Below, piece after piece: positions 46,623-54,686 of a DNA stretch of 64,000 bases. The position numbers and the translations under genes were made by a program. The DNA is taken from contig CAZXPW010000007.1 of assembly GCA_964643355.1 (NCBI GenBank), positions 47,855-111,854 on the forward strand, read 5' to 3'. The notes under the pieces were generated by a model that had not been told where the DNA came from, searched no databases, and was given only the letters and a program-made list of their open reading frames with translations. This DNA comes from FEN-1350 sp964643355. Lineage in GTDB: Bacteria; Planctomycetota; Phycisphaerae; Sedimentisphaerales; Anaerohalosphaeraceae. The stretch's first letter is position 1, and every line of letters begins with the position of its first letter.

Positions 46623-47164
46623 TCAAACAAGTTTATACTTCGCTTACTCGGTTCGAGTCCCATACTGTGAGGTCGGTTCAGAATGGCTCACTCGGCTCGT
46701 ACCCGTTTTCCTTGCATTCCGGAATTTTCGCAACGCGGAGATCCGATATTCTTTCATGATCCACATCGAAATTCGAAATCTTCTGCCTTATACTTCCTGC
46801 CTGTTCCCCAACAACCAGCGACTTTATCATAATAGTCCATCGTCAATCTTCAATAGTCAATCCCTGTTATCCATTCTCATTTTCGCCCTCATTTGGAAAC
46901 CTTAACCAACGGGTCAGCGATCGCCTGCCGACTACCCTTGTCTTCCCACCCTATACCCGAATCGTGCACGAATTGTCCGAAAATCTTTTGGGTCAAAAAT
47001 GATAACTCGCGGCCGGTAAACGAGTTATCAATTTTTCGGAACCCAAAAAACAGCAAGATCGTGAAAGCCGGTTTTGTCCGAAAATTTCTGAAAAATATCA
47101 AATCCATTGAATCTCGTCCCCGGCGGAGACAGAGAAGATCTGCCTTTCCGATCCCCGTCTGGCA
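46623..47164. other. gene-free, AT-richer gap between two minus-strand genes
   Basis: About 540 bases without a believable gene. The longest plus-strand frames have unnatural composition. It contains a 9-bp inverted repeat (annotated separately) and two copies of TTGTCCGAAAAT about 100 bases apart (near 46975 and 47077). It should hold the promoter of the large UnbV/TPR gene; a TATAAA on the minus strand near 46630-46635 is possible but its -35 is poor. Confidence 0.45.
47001..47029. terminator. possible bidirectional terminator after the methyltransferase-like gene
   Basis: GATAACTCG and CGAGTTATC form a perfect 9-bp stem with an 11-base loop. On plus it is followed by AATTTTT; on minus, by ATTTTTGACC. 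It lies 135 bases downstream of the stop of the gene at 47165-48358. Confidence 0.5.
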
Positions 47165-48358
47165 TTAGACCACCCTGGGGATAAAGCGATACCTCGTTTG
47201 TTTCATATAGGCCCGGTAGTCCGGAAAACGGCACAGAAATTGTTCTTCGACTAAGGCCCTCCCGACATAAATAGACACCCACACCAGGTAAAAAACAAAC
47301 CATCCTATCGTATAAGCCGGGGCATAACGATAAAAGGACAGGGTAAAATAAAGCAATTTAAAAGTAGTTGCCGGATGGCGCACCATGCCATAAAGACCTT
47401 TGGTCTGAATCTTCTTGTATGAGAGGTTGGAACAGGAAAAACCCAAAGCGCTGCCGCTGAGCATGTAGAAAACCAGGGCCGTTAACACCGCGATATCGAT
47501 GCCGGTATTGACTCCCGTGCTGTTGAAGACCCGTTGGCTGGTTTCCGGCAACGAGGGGAAAAGCGCCAGGTAGGAATTCACGAAGTAGATAAAAGGAACA
47601 TAACATGCCAGGACGATAATCCAGTGACCCGGATGCGGATCGATCTGGCGAAATCGGGTTTTGGTGAACGCCGATTGCCAGAAATACCCGATGCTGGCGT
47701 TATTCGAGTCGATCAGCCAGGCCAGTACCGCGATCATCGACATGGCCGAGTGCAGCGTGACATTGTGGAATTTACCGCTCTGGGATAAAGTCGTAACTCC
47801 AAAGTGAACCTGCTCGACCATGATCGGGATATAATGGATTCTCAAAATAGCCGACAGAAGAATCCCGCGAATCCGCTTTGTGAATACTCTTCGCCGGAAG
47901 CGGCGAAAATCCCGTCTCCAGCAACATCGAATCAGCAGGGCGATCTTGAGGTAGGGGTCCGCCGCGATTGTCTCTGGGCAATACCGGAATTTTTCTTCCA
48001 GACAAATATAGGGCAAACCGCATACCGCGAAACCACAGAGAAAATGCGTAAAGAAAATTCGCGTGTTGGGGGTGACGGCCCGATATGCCGGATGGGCCCA
48101 GTAAAAACCGATGACGCCGGCCAGAACGCATGTCCAGAAAACATACTTGCACAGACTCTTACGAATAACCTGACGAAAACTTCTCCTTTGATAGATCTGC
48201 CGGTCGCGAAGCATGGCCACAAGAGTGTAGTAGGCGATCAACAGAAAGATCGGAAGGTAAAAGAATCGTTGTGCATCCAGGAAACGGTTTGCAAAGAGCG
48301 CAAAACTCAGGGTAAAAGTCAAGGCGATTCCGAAGTAACAGACAAACGGGTGATCCAT
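47165..48358 (-). CDS. integral membrane isoprenylcysteine-methyltransferase-like protein
   Basis: This is a 397-residue membrane protein with about eight hydrophobic segments. The last 110 residues match the ICMT/PEMT-type methyltransferase pattern: GLYGMVRHPATTFKLLYF (RHP motif) and VEEQFLCRFPDYRAYMKQTRYRFIPR (EE...Y..Y...R..IP). Such enzymes use SAM at the membrane to methylate isoprenylated or lipid substrates. The ATG at 48358 has GAGGGG upstream; the ATG at 48466 is also possible and would sit closer to the promoter at 48517-48545, but it has no ribosome-binding site. The substrate is unknown. Confidence 0.75.
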   Translation of the reverse strand: MDHPFVCYFGIALTFTLSFALFANRFLDAQRFFYLPIFLLIAYYTLVAMLRDRQIYQRRSFRQVIRKSLCKYVFWTCVLAGVIGFYWAHPAYRAVTPNTRIFFTHFLCGFAVCGLPYICLEEKFRYCPETIAADPYLKIALLIRCCWRRDFRRFRRRVFTKRIRGILLSAILRIHYIPIMVEQVHFGVTTLSQSGKFHNVTLHSAMSMIAVLAWLIDSNNASIGYFWQSAFTKTRFRQIDPHPGHWIIVLACYVPFIYFVNSYLALFPSLPETSQRVFNSTGVNTGIDIAVLTALVFYMLSGSALGFSCSNLSYKKIQTKGLYGMVRHPATTFKLLYFTLSFYRYAPAYTIGWFVFYLVWVSIYVGRALVEEQFLCRFPDYRAYMKQTRYRFIPRVV

Positions 48359-48516
48359 CAACCCCTCTTTCCCGGATGGAGAAGACGCCGATTCGCGTGG
48401 CACGCGTGGCCTTCGCCGAAGGACTCGCCGAAATCCGGTTGTGTCACACCCGTCTGACCTTTTCATCGATCGCGATCAATTGATTTTCGTTTCATAGTCG
48501 CCCTCTTTGCCGGGCA

Positions 48517-48545
48517 ATTATAGCGAATCTTTACGCCAAGAACAA
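48517..48545 (-). promoter_or_regulatory. promoter of the membrane methyltransferase-like gene
   Basis: On minus, TTGTTC (48540-48545) and TATAAT (48517-48522) are 17 bases apart. The leader is about 150 bases to 48358, or about 44 to 48466. The surrounding gap (48359-48667, about 310 bases) holds no other clear feature. Confidence 0.6.
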
Positions 48546-48667
48546 GAAAATGGACGGTTGATGCACTGATGTGGGAACGAAGATGGTGCAGCCCGCGAAA
48601 ATGTGCAAAGAAGGTATGTAATGATTTGGCATTCAGGGAAACCCGAACAGCCCGGGCAGGATCAAAA

Positions 48668-49816
48668 TCAATTCCCCGTTTCTTCCGGGGCCTTGGTGAG
48701 GTCTTCCTCGAGTGCTTCCAATTCTTCGGGGGTGTCCGGCACGATCTGCTTGGCCGCTTCAAGCTGCGCGGCAATCGACACGCGATCCGGAATCTTCGGG
48801 GTTTCCGTCGAGGCCGTCGGTTCCTCGACCGGCAACTGCCGTTGCTGCTCGTGATCGCCGACTCGACAGATCCGCTCGTACCGCTGCTCGATGAGCGACT
48901 CGATCTTGATGCGCTTCAATTCCCTCAGCGTTTTCGTAATAAACTGCTCGACATGATGCAGCGTGTCATGCTGATTGCGATGGGCCCCGCCCAGCGGCTC
49001 GGGGATAATCTCGTCGATCAGGCCCAGCTTGTGCAGTTCCCGCGCCGTCAGTCGCAGGGCGCTGGCCGCCTTGTCGGCCTGGGTGCCGTCGTGCCACAGG
49101 ATCCCCGCGCATCCCTCCGGCGAGATAACCGAATAGTATGCGTGTTCCAGCATCGCCAGCCGGTCGCCCACGCCGATTCCCAGCGCGCCGCCCGATCCGC
49201 CCTCGCCGATTACGATACAGATAATCGGCACCCGCAATCGCGACATCTCGCGAAGGTTTACTGCGATCGCTTGGGCCTGCCCTCGTTCTTCGGCCCCGAT
49301 CCCCGGGTACGCCCCCGGCGTGTCGATGAACGACACCACCGCAAGACCGAATTTTTCGGCCAGCTTCATTTTCGCCAGGGCTTTGCGGTACCCCTCAGGA
49401 TTCGGGCATCCAAAATTGCACGCGATCTTCTGCTTGATGTCTCGGCCTTTCTCCTGGCCGATAATCATGACTTTCTCTCTCCCGATTTGCCCCAGCGCCG
49501 TCACAATCGCCGAATCGTCGCCGAAACAGCGGTCGCCGTGCAGAATCCGCGGCTCCTTGACGATTCCGCTCAGGTAATCCTGAAACAGGGGCCGCTGCGG
49601 ATGTCTGGCTACCTGCACCGTCTGCCACGGGGAAAGCGAAGAATAGACCCGCTTGATTTCCCGGACAAGCTGCTGTTGCAGGGCGCGAATCTCGCTGAGC
49701 CGCTCGGCCGGCGAAGCGGTTCCGGTGATCTCGGCGATCGCACGGTCAATCGCGCCGATGCGATCCTCGAACGGCAGGTACTGCAGTCCGCTGGGTTTTA
49801 CGGTTGCCTGTGTCAT
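48668..49816 (-). CDS. accA: acetyl-CoA carboxylase carboxyltransferase alpha subunit
   Basis: AccA is half of the carboxyltransferase that makes malonyl-CoA for fatty-acid synthesis; AccD is its partner. Signatures are LPFEDRI at the start, the glycine-rich GGSGGALGIGVGDR, DTPGAYPGIGAEERGQAQAIA, and SPEGCAGILWHD. At 382 residues it is about 60 longer than E. coli AccA (319) because of an acidic Glu/Thr/Pro-rich tail (about 325-382). The start at 49816 lacks a strong ribosome-binding site; the upstream ATG at 49903 is too far from the conserved start. No accD is in the window. Confidence 0.93.
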   Translation of the reverse strand: MTQATVKPSGLQYLPFEDRIGAIDRAIAEITGTASPAERLSEIRALQQQLVREIKRVYSSLSPWQTVQVARHPQRPLFQDYLSGIVKEPRILHGDRCFGDDSAIVTALGQIGREKVMIIGQEKGRDIKQKIACNFGCPNPEGYRKALAKMKLAEKFGLAVVSFIDTPGAYPGIGAEERGQAQAIAVNLREMSRLRVPIICIVIGEGGSGGALGIGVGDRLAMLEHAYYSVISPEGCAGILWHDGTQADKAASALRLTARELHKLGLIDEIIPEPLGGAHRNQHDTLHHVEQFITKTLRELKRIKIESLIEQRYERICRVGDHEQQRQLPVEEPTASTETPKIPDRVSIAAQLEAAKQIVPDTPEELEALEEDLTKAPEETGN

Positions 49817-49873
49817 TGAATCTGCAACTTCATTCCGAACTAAAGAGTAACGATAGTCGATCGGGTGCGTTTG

Positions 49874-49903
49874 GATATCCGAAGGGCCTCGGATCGTTGT
49901 CAA
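49874..49903 (-). promoter_or_regulatory. weak candidate promoter of accA
   Basis: On minus, TTGACA (49898-49903) and GATATC (49874-49879) are 18 bases apart. The -35 is perfect, but the -10 matches poorly. Confidence 0.3.
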
Positions 49904-49948
49904 AGTTTCCTACTATATCAGGAATAGGGTTGAAAGGAAAGAAAAAAA

Positions 49949-49977
49949 TTGACATCTCTTGTCCGGGCCCGGATACT
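49949..49977 (+). promoter_or_regulatory. promoter of tyrA and the serine hydrolase gene
   Basis: TTGACA (49949-49954) and GATACT (49972-49977) are 17 bases apart, with a leader of about 70 bases to the first ATG at 50056. Confidence 0.5.
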
Positions 49978-50055
49978 GATACTCCATAACGGCGACATTC
50001 CGGAAAGAGGTTATGTCGCTATAAGGTGTGGTAAGTCGTTACTTTATAAGAGATT

Positions 50056-50952
50056 ATGAATGGAACACGGGTACGATCCATGTCCAGATTTCGTCAGGTA
50101 AGCGTTCTTGGGATGGGTTTGCTGGGGGCCAGCATCACACTGGCCGTATCCCGGATATCGCCCGGGATCCGGACTGTCGGATATGCGCATCGCGCCTCGA
50201 CCCGAAAGAAAGCCCGACAACTCGATGTGGCCAACGAAGTTACAGGCGACCTGAAGGCCTGTGTTTCCGATGCGGATCTGATCATCTTGGCTACGCCGAT
50301 CCGGTTGTTTGAATCGTTCTTCATACAAATCGGAGACTACGCCAAGTCGGGCGCGATTCTTACGGATGTCGGATCCACCAAGCGATTCGCCCACAGGTGG
50401 GCGGATGCAACTCTTGGAAAACCAAATCTTTATGTTGGTTCGCATCCGATCGCCGGCAGCGAAAAACAGGGAGTGGAATATGCCCGCGACGATCTGTTCG
50501 ATCGAGCGCGGTGTATCGTAACGCAAACCCGGACAACGAGCCCTGAGGCAATCGAGGCGGTTTCGGATTTCTGGAGGTCGCTGGGATGCATTGTGGAACG
50601 GATGTCTCCGGTTCAACATGATCGTATCTTCTGCAATGTCAGCCACTTGCCGCATGCGATGGCCGCGTCGCTGGTCAACGCAACCGATCCGAAGGAACTG
50701 CGATTCTGTGGAAAAGGGTTTATTGATACTTCACGAGTGGCTTCGGGTCCCGAGAACATCTGGGCCGATATTTTCCTAACCAATAGCCAGAACACGATTT
50801 ACGGAATCGATCGTCTGATCCGGGAACTGAAGCGATTTCGGTCGGCCGTCAAATCCAAAGATCGAAAGAAGCTCGAGCGATTTCTTTCAGCCGCAAGGGG
50901 AAAACGGGCCGGGATGATCGAGGAAAAGATGCGCAACAAGGAATTGCTGTGA
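50056..50952 (+). CDS. tyrA: prephenate dehydrogenase
   Basis: This enzyme oxidatively decarboxylates prephenate to 4-hydroxyphenylpyruvate for tyrosine synthesis, using NAD(P). At 298 residues it is a typical monofunctional TyrA. It has the Rossmann motif VLGMGLLGASITLAV, the ADLIILATPI strand, VGSHPIAGSEKQGVEYA (catalytic His region), and HDRIFCNVSHLPHAMAASLV. The ATG at 50080 is an alternative; neither has a strong ribosome-binding site. It overlaps the next gene by 4 bases (GTGA), so the two are coupled. Confidence 0.92.
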   Translation: MNGTRVRSMSRFRQVSVLGMGLLGASITLAVSRISPGIRTVGYAHRASTRKKARQLDVANEVTGDLKACVSDADLIILATPIRLFESFFIQIGDYAKSGAILTDVGSTKRFAHRWADATLGKPNLYVGSHPIAGSEKQGVEYARDDLFDRARCIVTQTRTTSPEAIEAVSDFWRSLGCIVERMSPVQHDRIFCNVSHLPHAMAASLVNATDPKELRFCGKGFIDTSRVASGPENIWADIFLTNSQNTIYGIDRLIRELKRFRSAVKSKDRKKLERFLSAARGKRAGMIEEKMRNKELL

Positions 50953-52127
50953 TTCGATTGGTTCGGCTCATGCAAACAGTTTTCGCAAGAACAGGTGTGG
51001 CATTTCTGTTTCTCGGCGTGTTGACGCTCTACGGATGTTCAAAGCGCACGGACAATTCCCATCAACCGCAAACCCGCGATTCTTCGTTTAACGGCGGTGA
51101 TCCGAAGGTAACGGCAGTTCTGGAATCCATCCGACAGAAGTTCGCAGTCCCCGCGATTGCGGGGGCGATCGTAACCACAGAAGGTTTAACGATGTCGGGA
51201 GTTGTCGGGGTTCGAAAGGCCGGTACGGAGATTCAGGCAAATATCGATGATCATTGGCATCTTGGTTCAAATACCAAAGCGATGACGGCCGTTCTGGTCG
51301 CGCGGCTGGTCGAGAAAAACATCATGCGATGGGATATGACGGTTGCCGAAGTGTTTCCGGAAGTAACGATTCATCCCGATGCGCAAACCATTACCGTTAC
51401 GCATCTTCTGACGCATCGAGCGGGATTGCGGGCCAATCTGGATTGGGTCCAGATTTCGCGGCAGGGGACGATTGGCGAACAGCGGATTCAGGCCGTGCGG
51501 CAGGGGCTGGCGGAAAAGCCGAGAAACCCCATTGGAAGTGTCTATGAATATTCCAACCTGGTGTATGTGATCGTCGGGGCGATGATCGAAAAAATCACCA
51601 AAACCACTTGGGAAAAGAAGTTACAGGAGGAAGTATTCTTGCCGTTGGGGATGACCGGAGCCGGATTCGGCGGAACGGGGACCCCCGGGAAGATCGATCA
51701 GCCGTGGGGACATGCCGGGAAAACCACCCCTGTTTCAGAAAACGGGCCAACGGTGGACAATCCCCAAGTCATGGGCCCGGCGGGAACTGTGAATAGTACG
51801 CTGCAGGACTGGTCGAAGTTTGTCGCCGATCAATTGCGCGGATCGGCTGGAATGAGCGCATTGCTGAGACCGGACACATACGCATTTTTACATTCGCCAC
51901 CCTTTGGGGGTGAATATGCGTATGGCTGGCTTGTGAAACAACGGGACTGGGGAGGCGGAACGGTTCTGACCCATGCGGGAAGTAATACGATGAATTATTC
52001 GGTTGCCTGGCTTGCCCCAAAGCGGCAATTTGGGGTCATTGTGTGCGTTAATCAGGGAGATACCGACGCGGAAAAGGCCTGTGATGAGGCGGCCGGAAAC
52101 CTGATCGATCTGCACATCAAACAATAA
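50949..52127 (+). CDS. serine beta-lactamase-family lipoprotein (class C-like hydrolase)
   Basis: This is a 392-residue lipoprotein: lipobox TLYGC (Cys30) and a beta-lactamase-related domain (about 50-390). The serine motif is S107-N-T-K110 (SxxK), followed by Y201-S-N203 (YxN) and H342-A-G344 (HxG in place of KTG). These match penicillin-binding/class C beta-lactamase-like esterases and peptidases, so true beta-lactamase activity is not certain. The GTG start overlaps the end of tyrA by 4 bases. It acts at the outer face of the membrane. Confidence 0.88.
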   Translation: MIRLVRLMQTVFARTGVAFLFLGVLTLYGCSKRTDNSHQPQTRDSSFNGGDPKVTAVLESIRQKFAVPAIAGAIVTTEGLTMSGVVGVRKAGTEIQANIDDHWHLGSNTKAMTAVLVARLVEKNIMRWDMTVAEVFPEVTIHPDAQTITVTHLLTHRAGLRANLDWVQISRQGTIGEQRIQAVRQGLAEKPRNPIGSVYEYSNLVYVIVGAMIEKITKTTWEKKLQEEVFLPLGMTGAGFGGTGTPGKIDQPWGHAGKTTPVSENGPTVDNPQVMGPAGTVNSTLQDWSKFVADQLRGSAGMSALLRPDTYAFLHSPPFGGEYAYGWLVKQRDWGGGTVLTHAGSNTMNYSVAWLAPKRQFGVIVCVNQGDTDAEKACDEAAGNLIDLHIKQ

Positions 52128-52168
52128 ATACGATACAAAAGTGCAATTATACCCATAATATAATTACA

Positions 52169-52300
52169 TTAATGTTGTGACAGATCATCAACCTGTAACG
52201 GTTGCTCTGAGAAATAGATCAGATCCGCCTTTCCAACATCTCCATTGTGGTTCAGATCTGTCCCGTTGCAACAATCCACAAGTGCCGGAATTACAAGCAC
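52169..52300 (-). pseudogene. dockerin-like C-terminal fragment beside tRNA-Ser
   Basis: On minus, a short frame bounded by stops reads CCNGTDLNHNGDVGKADLIY and then ends. DLNHNGDVGKADL fits the type I dockerin EF-hand pattern (D-x-N-x-N/D-G-D-V-x-x-x-D-L). There is no room for a signal peptide or main domain before it: the reading frame is closed at 52301 and tRNA-Ser begins 33 bases away. I read it as the leftover tail of a lost secreted protein. It starts just past the 3' end of tRNA-Ser. Confidence 0.5.
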
Positions 52301-52333
52301 TTACAAACGCAATTTTGAACAACAAAGAAAAAC

Positions 52334-52421
52334 CGGAGAGGGTGGGATTCGAACCCACGGTAGAGACAAGCCCTACACAGCCTTTCCAAGGCTGCTCCTT
52401 AAGCCACTCGGACACCTCTCC
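52334..52421 (-). tRNA. tRNA-Ser (GGA)
   Basis: An 88-base tRNA with a long variable arm, as in Ser tRNAs. Acceptor stem GGAGAGG/CCTCTCC with discriminator G, anticodon stem CAGCC/GGCTG with loop TTGGAAA (anticodon GGA), and T arm GGTTCGAATCC. CCA is not encoded. Confidence 0.95.
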
Positions 52422-52571
52422 AAAGCCGATTGTGGTTATACGACCCGTCAATCGGGGGGGTATCATACCAAAAGCCCGGCGTCGGAGCAATTTTCATTTT
52501 CAGATTTTCCACGAACGCTCGACTTTTCTCTGCGGCCCCCCCAACCTCCCCCGTCTGCTGGGTTGGGCAGT

Positions 52572-52600
52572 TTGACAGGGGGTACCGGAACAGGTATAAT
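52572..52600 (+). promoter_or_regulatory. consensus sigma-70 promoter of the PQQ-like gene
   Basis: TTGACA (52572-52577) and TATAAT (52595-52600), both perfect, are 17 bases apart. The expected start near 52608 gives a 46-base leader to 52654. Confidence 0.85.
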
Positions 52601-52653
52601 GGAAACCCGATACAAGTCGGGAAAAAATATCATAACGAATCGAAAGGAATAGG

Positions 52654-53835
52654 ATGAAAGCAACGGCAACCGTGGCGATCCTGATGGCGATGGTGTCAAC
52701 GAGTCTGACACGGGCTGCGGATTGGCCCTGTTGGAACGGACCCGATCAGAACAATATCTCCAAAGAATCCTTTTCAACCCATTGGCCGGCCGAAGGCCCC
52801 AAAATCCTTTGGAAGGCCGAAGTGGGAATCGGGTTTTCATCGTTTGCGGTATCAACGGGAAAGGCCTACACCCTTGGGAATATCGAGAAGAAAAAAGATG
52901 TCCTGTACTGTTTCGACGCCGAAAGCGGAAAAGAGATTTGGACCTATGGGTACGATGAACCGCTGACCGCCAAATATTACGAGGGCGGGCCCAGTGCAAC
53001 GCCGACGGTTCATGAAGGCAAGGTATATTGGATCAGCAAGAGCGGAAAGATTTTTTGCCTCAACGCCGACAGCGGCCAGATGGTTTGGCAAACAAAGGCG
53101 CCATGTGATCCTCCAACCTGGGGATTTGCCGGCTCAGCCCTGATATACGGTCCGATGGCGATCTTCAATGTTGGCGGATGGGGATTGGCCCTCAATAAGG
53201 AGGATGGAAAGCCCGTCTGGGAAAGCGAGAAGTCGCCGTCGGGATACGCCACCCCCATCCTCTTTACTCAGAATGGCAAGTCCATGTTGGCGATTTTTGG
53301 GTACAAGGCCTGTTATGGCGTTGAAGCCTCAACGGGAAGCAAAGTCTGGTCTTTCGGTTGGGAGACCAGCTACGATGTCAATGCTTCCGATCCCCTTATC
53401 GTCGGGGATTTGGTGTTTGTCACCTCCGGATACGACCATGGTTGCGGCTTATTCCGAATCGAGGGGGATAAGGGGATCAAGATCTGGGAAAACAAAGCAA
53501 TGCGTTCCCAGATCAGCGGACCTGTGATGATCGGCGATTTTGTGTACGGTATTGATGAAAACCAGCTTCGCTGCGTGGAATTCAAGACCGGCAAGGAAAC
53601 CTGGACCGAAAAGTCGATCGGGAAAGGATCGTTGACGGCCGCTGACGGTAAGCTGATCGTGCTGAGTGAAAAGGGTAGATTAGTTGTGGCCCCGGCCGAT
53701 CCGCAGGCCTTTAAACCCATCGTCGAGGCGCAGATTCTTTCGGGGAAATGCTGGACCCGGCCGGTGCTCGCCAACGGTCGAATTTACCTGCGGAATACCC
53801 CCGGAGCGATAGTCTGTCTGGATGTCAAAGAATAA
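52654..53835 (+). CDS. secreted PQQ-binding-like beta-propeller protein
   Basis: This is a 393-residue protein with a signal peptide (about 1-21) and PQQ-like propeller blades: YCFDAESGKEIWTYGY, FCLNADSGQMVWQTK, YGVEASTGSKVWSFGW, and a last blade ending IVCLDVKE. Such repeats occur in quinoprotein dehydrogenases, BamB and planctomycete proteins of unknown role. It begins DWPCWNGPDQNN, close to the DWPxWRGPxxN opening common in planctomycete PQQ-like proteins. GAAAGGAATAGG precedes the ATG. It has a near-ideal promoter, so it may be highly expressed. Confidence 0.88.
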   Translation: MKATATVAILMAMVSTSLTRAADWPCWNGPDQNNISKESFSTHWPAEGPKILWKAEVGIGFSSFAVSTGKAYTLGNIEKKKDVLYCFDAESGKEIWTYGYDEPLTAKYYEGGPSATPTVHEGKVYWISKSGKIFCLNADSGQMVWQTKAPCDPPTWGFAGSALIYGPMAIFNVGGWGLALNKEDGKPVWESEKSPSGYATPILFTQNGKSMLAIFGYKACYGVEASTGSKVWSFGWETSYDVNASDPLIVGDLVFVTSGYDHGCGLFRIEGDKGIKIWENKAMRSQISGPVMIGDFVYGIDENQLRCVEFKTGKETWTEKSIGKGSLTAADGKLIVLSEKGRLVVAPADPQAFKPIVEAQILSGKCWTRPVLANGRIYLRNTPGAIVCLDVKE

Positions 53836-53936
53836 CTGCGCTGTGGGATTACCGGGGGCGTGAGTCGAACAGATAGTCTGCGGGAAGGGCGGGACATTTG
53901 ACTCGCCTTTATGGTTTGGTGAACGGAAGGGCTCAC

Positions 53937-54638
53937 ATGGGGCGGATTGAGGTTTTAGTGTGTGAATGTGCGATCTCCCATACAATTCCGCAGACGGTTT
54001 TGGATGCGGTCAAGGAGGGATTGTCGGCTCGGCGCGGAGTTTGGGTAGTGGCCGATCTATGTGGGTTGGCAGCCCGGCGAGACCCCGCGTTGCTCGATGC
54101 GACCTCCAATACGCCGCTTACCATCGTGGCCTGTTATCCCCGAGCGGTTCGTTGGTTGTTGCGGTGGGCCGGCGTGGAGACGGTCGAGACGACGAAAATT
54201 TGGAATATGCGAACCCAGGATGCCGTAACAATCCTGTCCGGATTGCCGGTCCTCGGTGCGGAGGCCCGGGACAGCATGCGGCAAACCGAAAAACTTGACG
54301 ATTGGACGCCTTGGTTTCCGGTGATCGACTACGACCGTTGTGTGGGGTGCCGTCAATGCCTGGATTTTTGCCTCTTTGGGGTGTATTCCCCTGGACAAGA
54401 TCGGGCTGTACAGGTAGCCAATCCGGCCGGTTGCAAGACCGGTTGTCCGGCCTGCGCAAGAGTGTGTCCCCATGCGGCCATCGTCTTCCCCAAGTACCCC
54501 CATAGTCCGATCAACGGCGATCAGGTCACCGAAACCAACTGGAAGGCCTGCCGCGGGATGCCCGGCGAGATGTCTCCGGAACACCTCAAGGAAATGCTGG
54601 CCTTGCGACGGATGAAAAAGGGAAAATCCCTGATTTAA
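53937..54638 (+). CDS. Fe-S protein with HdrA-like N-terminus and two 4Fe-4S clusters
   Basis: This is a 233-residue protein. C135-C138-C141-C145 (CVGCRQCLDFC) and C166-C170-C173-C177 form two ferredoxin-type sets, though the second has the unusual spacing CxxxCxxCxxxC. The N-terminal 110 residues carry Cys at 9, 11, 42 and 66 in the pattern VCEC...LC...ACYPR, resembling the N-terminal module of HdrA. It probably passes electrons to the radical SAM enzyme encoded 48 bases downstream. GGAAGGG precedes the ATG at 53937; a TTG at 53898 is an alternative. It is the first gene of the isoprenoid cluster. Confidence 0.8.
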   Translation: MGRIEVLVCECAISHTIPQTVLDAVKEGLSARRGVWVVADLCGLAARRDPALLDATSNTPLTIVACYPRAVRWLLRWAGVETVETTKIWNMRTQDAVTILSGLPVLGAEARDSMRQTEKLDDWTPWFPVIDYDRCVGCRQCLDFCLFGVYSPGQDRAVQVANPAGCKTGCPACARVCPHAAIVFPKYPHSPINGDQVTETNWKACRGMPGEMSPEHLKEMLALRRMKKGKSLI

Positions 54639-54686
54639 GATGGATCGTAATTTCGAATTGTCGATTGAAACCTTGACGGGAACTGG

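Noticed and set aside
46893..47168. 91-codon plus frame in the gap before the methyltransferase-like gene
   Set aside because: No ribosome-binding site, unnatural composition, and it spans the hairpin at 47001-47029.
50949..52127. True antibiotic-resistance beta-lactamase
   Set aside because: It has HAG instead of KTG and is a lipoprotein coupled to tyrA. The fold also covers esterases and peptidases, so resistance should not be claimed.
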